A DNA stretch of 64,000 nucleotides. Origin: Marchantia polymorpha subsp. ruderalis. Taxonomy: Eukaryota; Streptophyta; Marchantiopsida; Marchantiales; Marchantiaceae. The notes beneath the pieces were generated by a model. It was not told the origin of the DNA. It did no database searches and saw only the letters and a program-made list of their open reading frames with translations. Made by a program: the position numbers and the translations under genes. Numbering within the stretch: the first letter of the stretch is position 1; every line of letters begins with the position of its first letter. The DNA is taken from the NCBI GenBank assembly GCA_037833965.1, contig AP031354.1, positions 5,992,001 through 6,056,000 on the forward strand. Direction: 5' to 3'. Positions 1 to 12,700 of the stretch are shown here, one piece after another.

Positions 1-1745
1 ATGGAGGAACAGTCCGGCCTGCGGACGCGTACTGCGGCGCTGGCAGCGACGCCGACGAGGCCGAGGCTTCCGACACTTTCGTGGCCAGACGTGACGTATA
101 CGCCACTGGTGCCGCATACTCCCGACGCATTTCTCCTGAGGCGAACTCAACCCAGCGACCTCGTTATGCGTTTCCGTCTCCGCGATCCGGTCCCTGATGA
201 CTCATCAGGGACCGGATCATCGAGAGGAAAACGTGATGATTAATTTTAATTCTTTGATTAATTATTACTCTTTGCACGTTTCACGTTCTCCCGATGTACA
301 CCACAATCAATCATTTCGTCGTCGGCCTCGAGGTCTTGGACTTCGACGTCCTCCCCCTGGAGCATGGAGGCCCTTGGCGAGGCTGGTTTGCACCACCTAA
401 TCAGCTTGCGTTGCGTGCTAATCTGTTGCTTATACAGATGAGTAAATGTGGCCTTGCAGATATATTCCCATGTGACTCATGCTCTGCTCTCCTGGTCCAG
501 AAGTCGAAACGAAGAAGGACACTGCTGATCCATTTTGATCCAACATGTAGAAGGGAAACTGTTTAATCAATCTCCCTGTTTAATCAATCCTGCAGAGATG
601 AGGCCAACCTTCCAGTTCCCGTCCACCAACCGCAGAGATTTGGATTCCTCGGGGTTCAGCGGCAGCTCCGAGGTTGACTGACTGACTGCAATTCCAATAA
701 CCCCCCGTTCAGTCGGTGCACGGGTGATTTGAGGTCTCAGAATCATGGGCAGGAGGAGGAAGGTAAAGGAAAACTCTCGGCAAGTCCACAGACTTCGACA
801 CTACCTACCTTTGTCGAGAACATGATGTAGGTAAGCCACACATGAACGTGGGACTCTCTTGCTTCAACTTTGAAAAATCGAGCACTAATCCACTTATGCA
901 TGCGGTCTACGTTCATCGTGCTTCTCTTGGCCACATCTTCTCGTCATGTGGGAAAGTGAGTGCCCCTTGGGGCTCTCCCGATAGTTGTTGTGTCCATGTG
1001 CTTGCTTCATCATGAGATACGATTGTGAAACCTTCAAGAGACTCTGTCGAAATTGTAATCTATGGGTAGTCGCTCAACAATGACGGCGCGAGAAGAGAAA
1101 TTCAATCATCCTCTTGTCATGCGAAAATCCTTTCTTCTTCCCAAGTTGCATAGTGTCTTATGGAAGTGGACTGTGGATTTGAAGAGATGCCACAAATCTA
1201 ATTGTGGGCATTACGTATAGACTCATCAACCACGTGCGCTTTTCAAGGCTCGATTGTGGAGAACACAGTTCCTTGTTGTACTCGTAGATTGCTGAAGGAA
1301 ACTTTCAGTTCTGAAGCTTTCTCATAATCTAGCGGGCAATCAAAATCTCAACAGGCATCAAACATGTCCCTCGATACACTAAATCGATACGGGAAAGCTC
1401 TTGCAGGAGACATGGAACTTCTAAACTCGATCACAGGTTTAACCGGCGAGAGGAGTTTCGTTGACCCACGTAGTCCAGTGTCAAGGTGTTGGAAAACATT
1501 TTGCGTGAACGCTGGGCAATATGAAGCGTGTGGCCGAAACTTGATTATTTCCACCGAAGGACACATTGCCATAAATATGGATGGGGTGAACGGAAAGTTG
1601 GACAGCTTGCTGAGCATCGTTCGAAACATTCCTCGTTCTGCCCATACCCTCGATCAGTCGAAACAGCATTTCGTGCCATCATCAGTGTCGTGCTCTCCCC
1701 AGCAGTAGTAGTATCATCTAATCAACCCCGCAGCTCCTCCCATCG
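1..1745. other. Intergenic, no supported gene
   Basis: Short open frames occur on both strands (an 80-codon frame from base 1, a 115-codon frame at 1364-1708), but they overlap open frames on the other strand and I recognise no domain. The first frame is open at the window edge, so it could be the tail of something outside. The only clear structure is the hairpin at 184-218. Confidence 0.5.
184..218. repeat. Perfect hairpin, 17-bp stem, 1-base loop
   Basis: The arms read GATCCGGTCCCTGATGA and its exact reverse complement, separated by a single C. It is not followed by a T run and is not near a recognised gene end. It belongs to a set of perfect short-loop inverted repeats scattered through the window. 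Confidence 0.9.
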
Positions 1746-1753
1746 GTAAGAAG

Positions 1754-2020
1754 GAGGGATGGGCACGTAGCCGGCTAATCGGCTATCGGCTGAAAATGCA
1801 CTCAACCGAAAATGAAAATGCACTCAATGTTTATTGAATTAATTTCGGCCTAATCTGAGGAGATAATCGGCCGAAAATGTAATTTCGTCCCGAGTTTACG
1901 GTTCGTTTTCGGTCTCGGATAGAAGTGGCAATATTTATCGGCGAACCGTCGGCTAATCGGCTAGCCGGATAACGAAATATATTAGCCGACTAGCCATTAG
2001 CCGAGCCGTGCCCATCCCGA
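1754..2020. mobile_element. hAT-type MITE (267 bp)
   Basis: The ends are inverted repeats: the left begins GAGGGATGGGCACG and the right, read inward on the other strand, begins TCGGGATGGGCACG. Both continue into GGCTAATCGGCTA-like sequence. The element is flanked by an exact 8-bp direct repeat, GTAAGAAG, at 1746-1753 and 2021-2028. An 8-bp target duplication and a GGGATGGGCA-like end are typical of hAT elements. The interior is rich in CGGCTAATCGG repeats and has no coding capacity, so the element is non-autonomous. Confidence 0.85.
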
Positions 2021-2489
2021 GTAAGAAGAATAGATAAGACTGGATTGCGATCTACGGTAATTCCGGTGATGCGGTAATCCGGGGAGAGTAAACCTGTATC
2101 AAGGCTCTATCCAAGTAAAGGGTAGCTGGAAAAATTAATCCGAATAGCTTGCAGTAAGGGAATCTTCGTTGTGGCTAGTTGGCATGCACATTGGGGATTC
2201 TGGGAACAGATGAGAGCGGTCGCTCGCGCGCGCGCGCGGGCACGCTGATTTCATCATTTGACTATCTTTCGATTTTCAGCAAAATCACTGCAGTGTACCC
2301 ACTAATGAACCTGATCGGAAGGCTCAATTTAGTAAGCTGCATCTGCATCGGACAGTCGTCTCAAATAACAGTTGGCGCAAGAAGGCCACCGTTGGTCGAG
2401 ATTTCAGTCATTCCAATCCTCGGCCGGAAGAAGGTTCAATTCGTATTTGTACGCATGGAGACGGAGAGCTGCGTTCTGTCAGCTCTGCA

Positions 2490-2551
2490 ATGCAAATATA
2501 TGGCTAGCCATATATTTGCATCACATGCCTGCTAGCCATATATTTGCATCG
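2490..2551. repeat. 32-bp perfect palindrome plus a third copy of one arm
   Basis: Bases 2490-2521 are a perfect loopless palindrome centred on GGCTAGCC. The right arm (GCTAGCCATATATTTGCATC) then recurs in direct orientation at 2531-2550, so the same roughly 20 bases occur three times within 62 bp, one inverted and two direct. Confidence 0.9.
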
Positions 2552-3969
2552 ATATATGGTTCGCTTCTCAAACTTTTACAGTTGCATTTCAGGTACTCAA
2601 GTTTGTAATGCCATAGAAAAAGTCGTTGATTAATTACTATCTTCCTTCTCTATCTTACCATATGCGGATCCTTACGAGAGGACTTTTTTTTGGGCATATT
2701 AATCTTTTTACGATTAGCTCGAGAATATTAACTAAAAATTTAAAAAAAATGTAATGTAGTAATGCAGTAAACTAGGTATGTTTCATAGGGTCCATCAATT
2801 AATTTTTTCTACTAAAGAGCTTGAGGCATTAATTTTTGTAAACATTTTTTATAATTTATAAATTTTAAGATTTTTTAATGAGATATTTGTACATTAAATA
2901 ACATAATGATAATACTTACAAGTAAATATTTACAATTTGAATTTAGGTATTTATATTGATTAAAAAGAATTTCATCTGATGCGATGAATCAAAATTGAAA
3001 ATCAAAACTGCAATATATTTCAAGTTTTTTATGACCAAGTACCAATCATTATTGTTTAATTTTATTTAAATAAAAATATAATATAGAAATATTTTTAAGG
3101 TTACCTCAAGAGAATTATTCAAAGATTAAAAAAAAAATTGCAGAAGTTGTGGATGACCCTTTGCCACAGAGCCAACTGGTTCATAGAATAAGAGAACGCC
3201 ACTCTCCTTCACTCCACTCATGGTCTCGTATAAAGTTAGTCCAAGCGTTTTGCCGTATACTGTAATTATATGAGACTATATATTCCTCTATCCTAAGCCA
3301 GAAACTGGACAAAAGCAGTTCCGCCCTCGGAATCTTTTACTATTTTGTTAGAGGGCTTAGGGCACCAACAGTGAGCATAAGCTCTGTCGACAACACAGCC
3401 CTCGAAGACAGTTCTCCGGGCTTCTCGTAATGCGGTCTAATCGAAATTGGCTCTTTTCCAAGCGTCTCTGACCTCGGCGCGCCGATTTCATGAGTGTGGC
3501 CAAAAGATATGAACATTTTGAGTATCATGTGACTTCTTTCGATCGAAGACGGTTTGGAATATTCTTTTGTTCGTCACGAAGGACGAGGATTAAATCGTGA
3601 CTCTTCTCGTGATCTATAAATCACAATCATGTCTCTTCTGAGCTAAACTTTTGCTCTCGTAGTCGTAAGCAGGAGCATTAGATTTGACTCCGATGGGTCC
3701 GCCAGAAGAACAGAAAGTGTTGGACTACTTGAATTTTGACATTCCGAATGAACCTGGAGGCAGCTCACTCCATCTCCCAAAGTTCCTCACATCCTCCCCT
3801 GAACCGCAGCAATCCAGGCCGAGGGCAGCGCTGGTGGAAATCAACGAAGGCAGATTCGCGGATTCGCATCCTTTGAACATCTTTCAACTCTTCCACCGAA
3901 CTGCTCGTGGATCAAATTGATGTGAATGCGCGGATTTAATTATCTGGAGGATCGTGCGATTAATTATTT
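2552..3969. other. Intergenic; AT-rich 2600-3180
   Basis: Bases 2600-3180 are strongly AT-rich with poly-A and poly-T tracts and no coding. A 78-codon frame at 3684-3920 (TTG or ATG-type start near 3684) has no recognisable domain and I do not call it a gene. Confidence 0.5.
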
Positions 3970-5650
3970 AAGTGCAGGACAGTGCATCCTGGAGGGAGAC
4001 TCGGTACAGTACTGGGGAACAAGCGACTGAAGCAACTTACGGGAGCCTGCCGGGAAGTGGGTCACGGCACTGCCGTACCTTCTTTTTACGTCGGCATCGC
4101 GACTTCGCTGCGGGACTTGCCGTATGCCTTCGCTCGATGAATGCGTCCGCTGCTTCGTCCGCAGCTTCATCGCTGACGTCCGAATTGCCGCATGACGTGA
4201 ATCGGTGCCCGCTCTTTTCTGCAGTGTCAACACCGCAGCCGCAGCAGGGACACGTACGGCGACGTCGGACGTCACCGCACGATCAGGGTCGCACTGTATT
4301 TGCAAAAGCCGGCAAATCTAGTGCCGTTTCTCTCAGTCGTATAGCTAGACGCGACCGGTTATGTTCCGCGATGCCGGGTTTCTCCTCGGACCTTTTTGCC
4401 CTTCGCTATCTTCACCGGGTACAGCACCCGTCGAGTCCACCGGCTGATTCACGGGAACTCCGCGATTCTGCCTTGTTATCCGGTAGACTCCGCTCGCCCC
4501 TCTCGCCCTGACATCCAGCAGTCATCGAGGCCGAAGTGCCTCACCGACGTCCGGCAGTTTACCGCCCTCACCCGGTTGCCGGGCGGACGTCGAGGATTGT
4601 CACCGTTCTGCAGCAGAACACGACAAACAAGAGGCCGGAAAGGCCGCATCCGAGATTCCGGGAGTGTGGATCGAAGATTCTGATTCCCTGGCGGACGTGC
4701 GAGGGCGTGGGTCCGAGGAGCCCGGAAAGTGCCGGTCGCCAAATCTGGGATTCAACAGGGTCCTGGTCCTTGGCAATTACGAAGGACCACGACCGAGCGA
4801 CCTCTCGGACTCTCGGACTCTCTTCACGTCCCTTGGCTTGCAAGGCAGCCCCGGGCCCAACCACGGTTCTCACGTCTGAGCACGACTACAGTAAGGACGC
4901 GGAGAGGCGAGGGACCAAAGCTGTACGCAGTAGCGGGCCGAGCGCTCGATCGGTTGCGCGGTTGCTCGAGGTTGGGGGTGGGGAAGTGGGGGGTCGGGGG
5001 GGAGGGGGGAGATTTTTCCGAGGCGCGGGGTTTATCTGAACCCGCCCGAGGGCTGCAGATGTGGACGGAGAGACGGTTGCATGCCTGCCTTCTCGACATA
5101 CCGTTCCGTCGATCGGTCGGTCACCGGGGGCGTCATCCGGTCCATGTGTTGCGATCGGGGGCTGCGCTCGCGCCATCACACGAACGGCGTGCGTGCAGTT
5201 GCGTCCGCGCTAAAGTGCGCGGGCCAGGGAGGCTATCCGAGTCCCCCCCTGTCGGTTCCATCCCAATCGAACTCCGTCTGCGTCTTCGCCACTGGCCGAT
5301 TGCTGCCGGACATTCCCCGCCACCTCCCTCTAACCCCACCCCCTCCCCTCAACCCCCAACTGTTGCCGAACGTTTGGGGCAAGATGCGCCGGAGGGGCCT
5401 CGGCGCCGAGGCCCCTCCGGTTCCTTCCTCGCCAAGCTACGCCCCGCAAGTCCGTACACTTGTGGGCCTAACCACTCCCCCAATCCCGCCCCCCGCCCCT
5501 CTGCAGATAATCGAACCCCAACCCCAACTTCAACGCCAATCCGATCATCAACGGGTCACTCGATCCACGAGTCGACAAACGAGCCGAAGATCAGTGCCTC
5601 CCGGCCACATTTGCCTAATTCGACACATCTTTCCATCTGAACATGTCGAC
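3970..5650. other. GC-rich, CpG-rich island with no convincing gene
   Basis: The base composition changes sharply to about 60% GC with many CpG steps. Open frames exist in nearly every frame on both strands, the longest 303 codons at 4729-5640 on the plus strand. Their translations are Arg/Pro/Ser-rich and low in hydrophobic order, as expected from GC-rich non-coding DNA with few stops. A G-run stretch lies at about 4973-5020 and a C-run stretch at 5325-5360. It could be a promoter/5' UTR island or part of a large non-coding repeat. Confidence 0.45.
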
Positions 5651-8600
5651 CGACGAGTGGGTGTTGGAGCCACTAAATCCGGGTTTATATACGATTCTTG
5701 ACATTGGGTTTCCTTTCGATAAATGTCATGATGCGTGTTGCCAAATCGTTCTTGACGCCGAGAATCCGTTCCACGAAGCAGCTTTCCGTCCAGATGTGAT
5801 CTTGTTTGTCGAGAAGCTTAAATGTAGAAAGAGCTAAAACCCCATTCTCGTTTGCTTCTTCGTTCACTCAATTTCGCACCATGATCCGCCAAGAGTGATG
5901 TTTTGGCCTTGCAAATGCAGGCCGTCCCACTTCATTAAAGCGCGTTCGGTGTGTCGCTTCAAATCTTTATCAAACCAAACACGCCATCGGATGCTCCTTC
6001 GAGCCTCTGTCATCGACCAGCGTCCTCAAATTTCGGGGCACCGGACATTTGATTCTCCTCGATATAAACATGGGCTGTAAAGTACCGGAGAGTCGATTCC
6101 TGATCCCATTTGCGTGTGTGCTTCCTTCATGTGATACGATGAGTTTTCACACTCGTACCTGCGTTAAACCACCTTCCATAATTGTTCTCACGCAATGAAT
6201 CTAATTATATGGAAAGTTTGACGTTCTATGGATTGCGAGATTTGGGCACCTTCATATGAAATCAAGTATGAGGACATTATCAGGAGCTCTGAGTGTCAAG
6301 TAGAGTTTTCCTTCAATGTAATTCAACAACAAATGGTCATTTACCTTCACCGTGGTACATAACAAAAGATATGTTGACATGTTTCTCGATAGATTCCTGA
6401 TGACAATTTTCTTGGGAATCGTAGGAATCAGTATTCTACATGGTAGATATTCGATTGATCTCTACTTGGATGATAAATTCTTTCTCGACATTCACGTGCA
6501 CAAGTTGCACATTTTCTAAGCAACTTGATCACAAATTACAACAGTCGGTCGGTTCAGCCACATCGTGGTGAGTCAGTGCTCTAGTGCACAGTGATCTAGA
6601 CTGGAGTTAGTGCGTCTTTTGACATGATAACCATCATGCCAAATGGGCACTGACCAATTTACTCGCTCCTTCGTTATTATTATTACATGTCTCATTAACA
6701 ATGAATTCTACGCAGAAGTCTCTCAATGATCTCAACCCTTTCTCGAACTAAACATAAATAGTGGCAAGAGCAAACCTGCAGGCGAATATTTTGAAACATT
6801 CTCTCACAATTTTGGCGACTTCTTCGATCCCCATCAACATTCATTCCTTCATCGTGCATAATCGTTTCAACATCTGAGCTGAAGATCGATCAAGCACAGC
6901 TCCGACCTCATCCTGCCGATTAGACATAATCCAACGTAGTGTGTCCGTCAACCCCATTTCAGCTGATGTCTACTAAGCTTAGAGGTGTCCTCGAATTTGT
7001 CGTTGTCTTGTTGTTTGGGTGTGTGCGGAATTCCAGAAAGGGAGGAAGAGGAAGCTTTCGCACATTGGAATCTACGCTTTGGAATCCAGCACGAGAAAGC
7101 TGCAAGTCGATCTCCTCCGCTGTTCCCTGATAAGGAATGGCGAGCACTGAGAGAAGGCCATGCAGAGTCTACCTGGACCTGGTTCTTCCTTCCACGTTAC
7201 AAACAAAGCGCGCAGGCAGATTCCAAGTTTGACAAAGCGCTCGATTTACCGCCGATCGAGGAGAATGACTTGACGCTCTAGAAACCGACAGACTACGAAA
7301 GTCTGCAGCTTCCATGAGAGAGAGAGCACCGGAGAGACCGAACAGGAACTCCAATTCCGAGTAGGGTTCATGATTTCATCGGACTCGACGATCGGCAGGA
7401 GCCAGGAAGTGACAGAAATCGCCCACTCTTCATCGTGATAAGTACCATATAAACCAGGCCACTTCTCGACACGTGCACGGAGCGCCCACCAGCCTTTAAA
7501 ACTCGCACCGATAATAATGACCGAACACGAGGGATTTACTTTTCGGAGGCTCCAATAAGTGGAACACTGGAAGAAAAGAAAAGCAACCGCCTTTTTCATT
7601 CGCGGCGAGTGATTTCATTTGAGAAATGAGCCATTCTGCTTTAGGGTTAAGGAGACATGATTTGCGGAAGAGAAGTGCGTGTTCGCTTTACGCTGATTCC
7701 ATCGATAAGAGATAAGGAGCCCATTGGCCTGCTCCGTGCCCTAAACAGATGTCGAAAGTCCGCACCCTCGCAGACGAGCAAAACGTCACGATCAATCTTT
7801 CCACTCTCTGCGCGACAATGGCACACCCGACGACTGACACACGCCCCGTGCTCTCGCGACACGCGACGCTCTCGCACCTGAAATCGAGGACTTTCTGCCC
7901 CGACTTTTCCTCTCTCCGGATTCGGATGAGATCCGCGCACCCGCCTCTCAGTCGCATCCGGACCGAAGACATTCTAATTCCGAATGCTCGCCCCGCGCAC
8001 ACTCACCTTCGTATCAATCCCTCGCTCGCTCGTCGGCACTTTCCGTCGGCTGCTCAGCAATTCCTGAAATCCCGTGTCGATGTGACGCACTTCGACACGT
8101 CCTCCTCCCTAAAGAAAGAAAGACTTCCCGATAGTACTTCCAGACCTCCATTGCTGACAGTCGCTCCATTGCCATCCTTGCGCTTTGCCATGGCCATCAA
8201 ATTCCTCCACCTTAGTCGATGGTGATTTATCGAGAATTCACCATCTGATCCAACCTCGTTGACCTCTCTCTTCCTCGTAGACCTGATCTCAATTCTCAGG
8301 CTTCTTCGCCCTTTCAGCTCCAAATTACACTTTCACCTTCAATTCGAATCCTCGTCGGCACAGTCGCCATTGACGAGGTGACAAAAGCACAATGTGACAA
8401 CATTTGCATCTCTTCCAGACGAGCTTTGTTTGAGGTCGCGAAGACACTTATCCTGTATTCAAGCATCGCTGGTGTCGGGCAAAGCAACAATTAAATAAAT
8501 AATTAAATAATTAAAGCTCATGTGACAGTATTTGCATCTCCTTTGGGTGAGGTTAGTTCGAGCTTAGCGCTGTCATATTTACTTACATGGCTTCGAGGGA

Positions 8601-8851
8601 ATGCGATTAATTAATTTTTTGTCATTCATTGGAGTCTAGATTGACTCACTGCTAGACCTCTATCTTTGGCTCTTGTACTGTACCTCGATTCTCTATCGTA
8701 GCTATGGGACATGTTTCAGACTTCCTAGGTCGGTCGGGTGTCAGATGCTACATGGGACTATATTTTTGGCTATTTGATTATTTACCTATTTATGATTTTA
8801 TGAACTGCTCAGAGCCTACAACAACGCAGATGACATTCTTAGGATGTAGAG
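5651..8851. other. Intergenic, no supported gene
   Basis: Composition is mixed, with a moderately GC-rich part at 7640-8350 where frames on both strands are open for 60-158 codons but show no recognisable motif. I see no transposon ends or RNA genes here. Confidence 0.45.
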
Positions 8852-9709
8852 CAGACATCATTAAAAGTGGCATTTGTGATTTTTTCCACCTTTAAGTTAA
8901 TTGTGGCATCCAAAATTTCTTAAAAGTGTCATTTGTATTGAAAAACTTATATGACAATGTTAAACCACATAGATTGAGCTTATTTCTGGAGAACGTGAGG
9001 CAGGATTGTTTCTCCTTTGTGACTAAGTCAGGTTCCGCGCTCATGTTATGTTCAAGGTACCCCAAAACCATCGAAAGCTAACGAGAATTTAGAAGAGTCC
9101 ATGAACACGACGGCATGATTATTCAAAGCAGAGAGAGCTAGTTTTTTGAGAAGAAATGAGTTCAAAGGTCTTGATACTAACATTGAGTATATTAAACTTT
9201 ATCTAAATCGTGCCGACTTCCAAAAACCAAGAGACGTGAATTGTAATATCCTCAAAACCAAGAAGAATAACATCACCTATCTTCAATCCTAGGATTGGAA
9301 AGAAACTTGGTTTCATGACCAGAATATTATGGCATTAGAGTTTTAAAAAATCTTCGCGGTGTATGTAACTCTCTTCTTCCGAAAATACATCCATCAGGTG
9401 ATCATACCTTACTTAGATTTTTGTCCACAATCGGCTCAAAAACACAGATGCAGTGATTCTCTTTCTAGTCACTTATTGACGGCAATGAGGTCTAATGCTT
9501 GCTTGGTTGGGATAATAACATTATTATGTTATCAACCGCGCATTTCGTAAATTTTAGACAGTGCTTGCAAACTCTAAAAGATTTACGTCCTAAAGTTCAA
9601 TTGCAACCAAAGAGCAACTATAGAAAAAAGCTTAATTGTGACATAGGCCCAATTTTAATTACGGAAAAGGTGTCATTTTTTTCATAAAATGCCACTTTTA
9701 ATGAGGTCT
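8852..9709. mobile_element. Mutator-type MITE (858 bp)
   Basis: The two ends are inverted repeats. The left reads AGACATCATTAAAAGTGGCA and the right, on the other strand, AGACCTCATTAAAAGTGGCA, with similarity running about 40-50 bp inward. An exact 9-bp direct repeat, GATGTAGAG, flanks the element at 8843-8851 and 9710-9718. A 9-bp duplication is the usual mark of Mutator-like elements. No transposase is encoded. The ends do not resemble those of the large Mutator-like element at 42553, so it belongs to a different subfamily. Confidence 0.8.
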
Positions 9710-9718
9710 GATGTAGAG

Positions 9719-12700
9719 TATATATATATAATCTGAGGTTTTGGGCTTACGATCAGTTCTTCTCTATGCATCACCTACAAGGTTATTTATTATTGACCCC
9801 TTTAGATGCCTACGTTAGACCCACATCGGTCTACCAGAGAAAATCGAGAGTCGCTCGATGTGTCGATTACATATTCATCCGGAGCTCAGAGCCTGCAGTA
9901 CACATAATTATTTAGAGTGCGATATTTATAACCGTGCGGGTTGAGAAGGGATTTTTGCCTTCACCATAAAGTTTTTGTAGAGATGATGAGACCTAGACTT
10001 CAAACACGAAGGAAATGGCCTTCATCTCCAACACCATCATTGTTGACTCCCGTTGTGATGCCTATGTTAGACCGCCATCCATATTAATTACATGGTAAAG
10101 CAGTCGCTTTTTGAAGTATATAGTTTTTATATTGAATATTACAGTTTTTCATGATATATTTATTTATTTATTTATTTATTTATATTTATATTTAAAGAAC
10201 TACAGGTAAAATATGGTTTCGTAAAGAATGAGATAAAAGAAAAATAGACAAACTAACAAAGAGCTGGCTTCATTCCTGCCTATACTTATGCTTTTTTTCC
10301 TTGTGTAATTTTCCAACTAAGCTCATGGAGAGGCTGAATTTTACTACTGTGTATATCGTGACCTTCTTTAGTGGAGCAAACTTCTATATTTGATAGCGAT
10401 ATTTGAACAACTGGAAAGATTCGCGGGTTTTCACAACTGATACAGAACTATCTGTGGCAATACATACAATCCACAACACTTAATCATGACTAGTGCCATT
10501 TATCCTATCCACACCACCTAATCACGATCAATGAACTACGTTTGAGATTAAACTTGTGAGAATAGGAATAGCTTTGGAGTACTTGAAATACTTTTTCATC
10601 ATTCTGAGGTCATGTTCCGTCAAAAATTGAGATCAGATATATATAATTACATTCATATTTCAATCTTGGTTACATTGATTTTCAAATGAAACATTAAGGA
10701 GGATTCAAAAGAGAAATTTTTGAGTTTCATAAGATTTTTAGTGTTTTAATTGATTTTCTAAAATATGATAAATGAATACACTTCTTCGTACATATAAAAT
10801 ATCTCTATTGGAGCCAATTTGGAAAATACCAGAGATCACAATGAAAATTTTGAGTGTTTTTAGATTTTATCTTCTTTTGTAGATAGCATTAATACTGTGT
10901 TGTGAAATGTGAGATGTTAAGGAGTGTGGTTTTGCGGTCTAGGAAACTTTCACGATAGAATATCAAATGTCAATATTGTACTCTTCGTTATAGGTATGGC
11001 TTCGATTTTTTCTCGCGAGGCAAATTAGTACGGTGCATGTGTTTCCAATTTTTATTTAATAATAAATCATTTTTCACACAGAAATGTCGAAAGTTATAAG
11101 CAAGCACGTAAGATATTATCTTCAGGTGTACTGTTACTTAAGTTTTGATTGAAGGATTACCGCATACATCTCTTGACTGATTTTTCTCATATATTCATAT
11201 ATGGGTTATGAAAGTGATGAACATCTTAATCATGTTCTATTTAAGAACTTTAAGCTTAGGTATTCAGGTTAATGTTTTCAAATCAAACATATTGAAACTC
11301 TTTGTCCACTAATCAATCTACTGGAACCATCGCTGGATCAGATTGATTTTAAACTTCGCTATTTTTTTATGTCTAGATTATACATGAAAAATTGACCAGA
11401 TTTTTGAAATAGTCAGATGGCAGTAGACAACATAACACCATACGAGTAACATAACTTTGAAGTCAAGTTCAATTAGGAGATATTGCAAATAGTCCATGAT
11501 TAAGTTACTTTAGGATCTTGAGATATGAAATAAATTTCAGTCGTTTCCGACTTATAATTTTTTATATATAACTAATCCTATGGAAAAACATTTATGTTCT
11601 TAATCTTTTACATCCATATGTGACTACGTATGATTGGAGGCGTTGAAATATCACACTTACGAGTTCTTAAGTTTTTTTGGGCTAATTTTTATTCATATTA
11701 CCTTTTTCGATGATCTAAATTTTATTAAGTATGATTATATGGGCATCTTAGATGTTCTCTAAGGCATACAATCTATCCATCATTTTTCCAAGGTAAATTT
11801 AAATGACTGAATCATGTGAAAAATTATTCGTATTTGTCAACCCAACAAATACGAATATTTTTTGGGTTGACAAGTCATTTATATAACTTGTAATAAAAAC
11901 ACATGGGTAACTAACATAATGATTATTGAGATGTATCATTGCATTTTTTATAGTAATTTATTATCATTCTACAAATGAACATATCTATATGTTTTTACTA
12001 GCAGCTCATGTGCACCCATCTTCATCTCAGAGATACTCTTTGGTACACTTAGTTCTAATTGTTTGATTTTCTTACGTTTCATCATCCTTTCTATCAGTTT
12101 GAATGTTAGGAGAAAGATTTTATTATAATTGTTTTTTAAATGAAATGTGTACATTTTCTTAAAATATTCTTATTAAAGATCATAAAAAGAAAGAGATATA
12201 AAAATTAAAGAGAGCCATTAGAGCAAAGCCACATGATATATGTGCAAAAGCATTGCTTTCATGATTTTTCCTAAAAGTTTGTTGTTGAACAAAATGTTGT
12301 AGACCCATGTTACTATTTGAGGATCTCAAATCGAAATAAATTTCGTCCTCCATGCGAAATGTTAGTTATAGGTTTTTCAATCCATTGCTTTCCTTTTCGG
12401 AAATAAACATTCTTGAATTGTGTAACTCATTTCATTCGTTTAAATTAAACAAGGTTTTGATAGCTTTATCATATCTTATACAATATTGTGTTTACAAAAC
12501 CTGTATGTGATGGTTGAATTTCCATATGCAAGAGTTGGCTTCATTTGCAGCCCAACCTAAGAAAGAAGCATGATTCCCAAGTAAATGAGTCTTGAAAAAC
12601 AAAGAAGAAGACTATTTACCTCTCAAGCCTTGAAATAATAAGGATATAAAGTGACAAAATAACGCCATTAACGAATTACAATATACTTCTTGTCATATTA

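Noticed and set aside
4729-5640. 303-codon open frame
   Set aside because: It lies in a GC-rich block where almost every frame is open; the translation is Arg/Pro/Ser-rich with no domain, and alternative frames on both strands are equally long.
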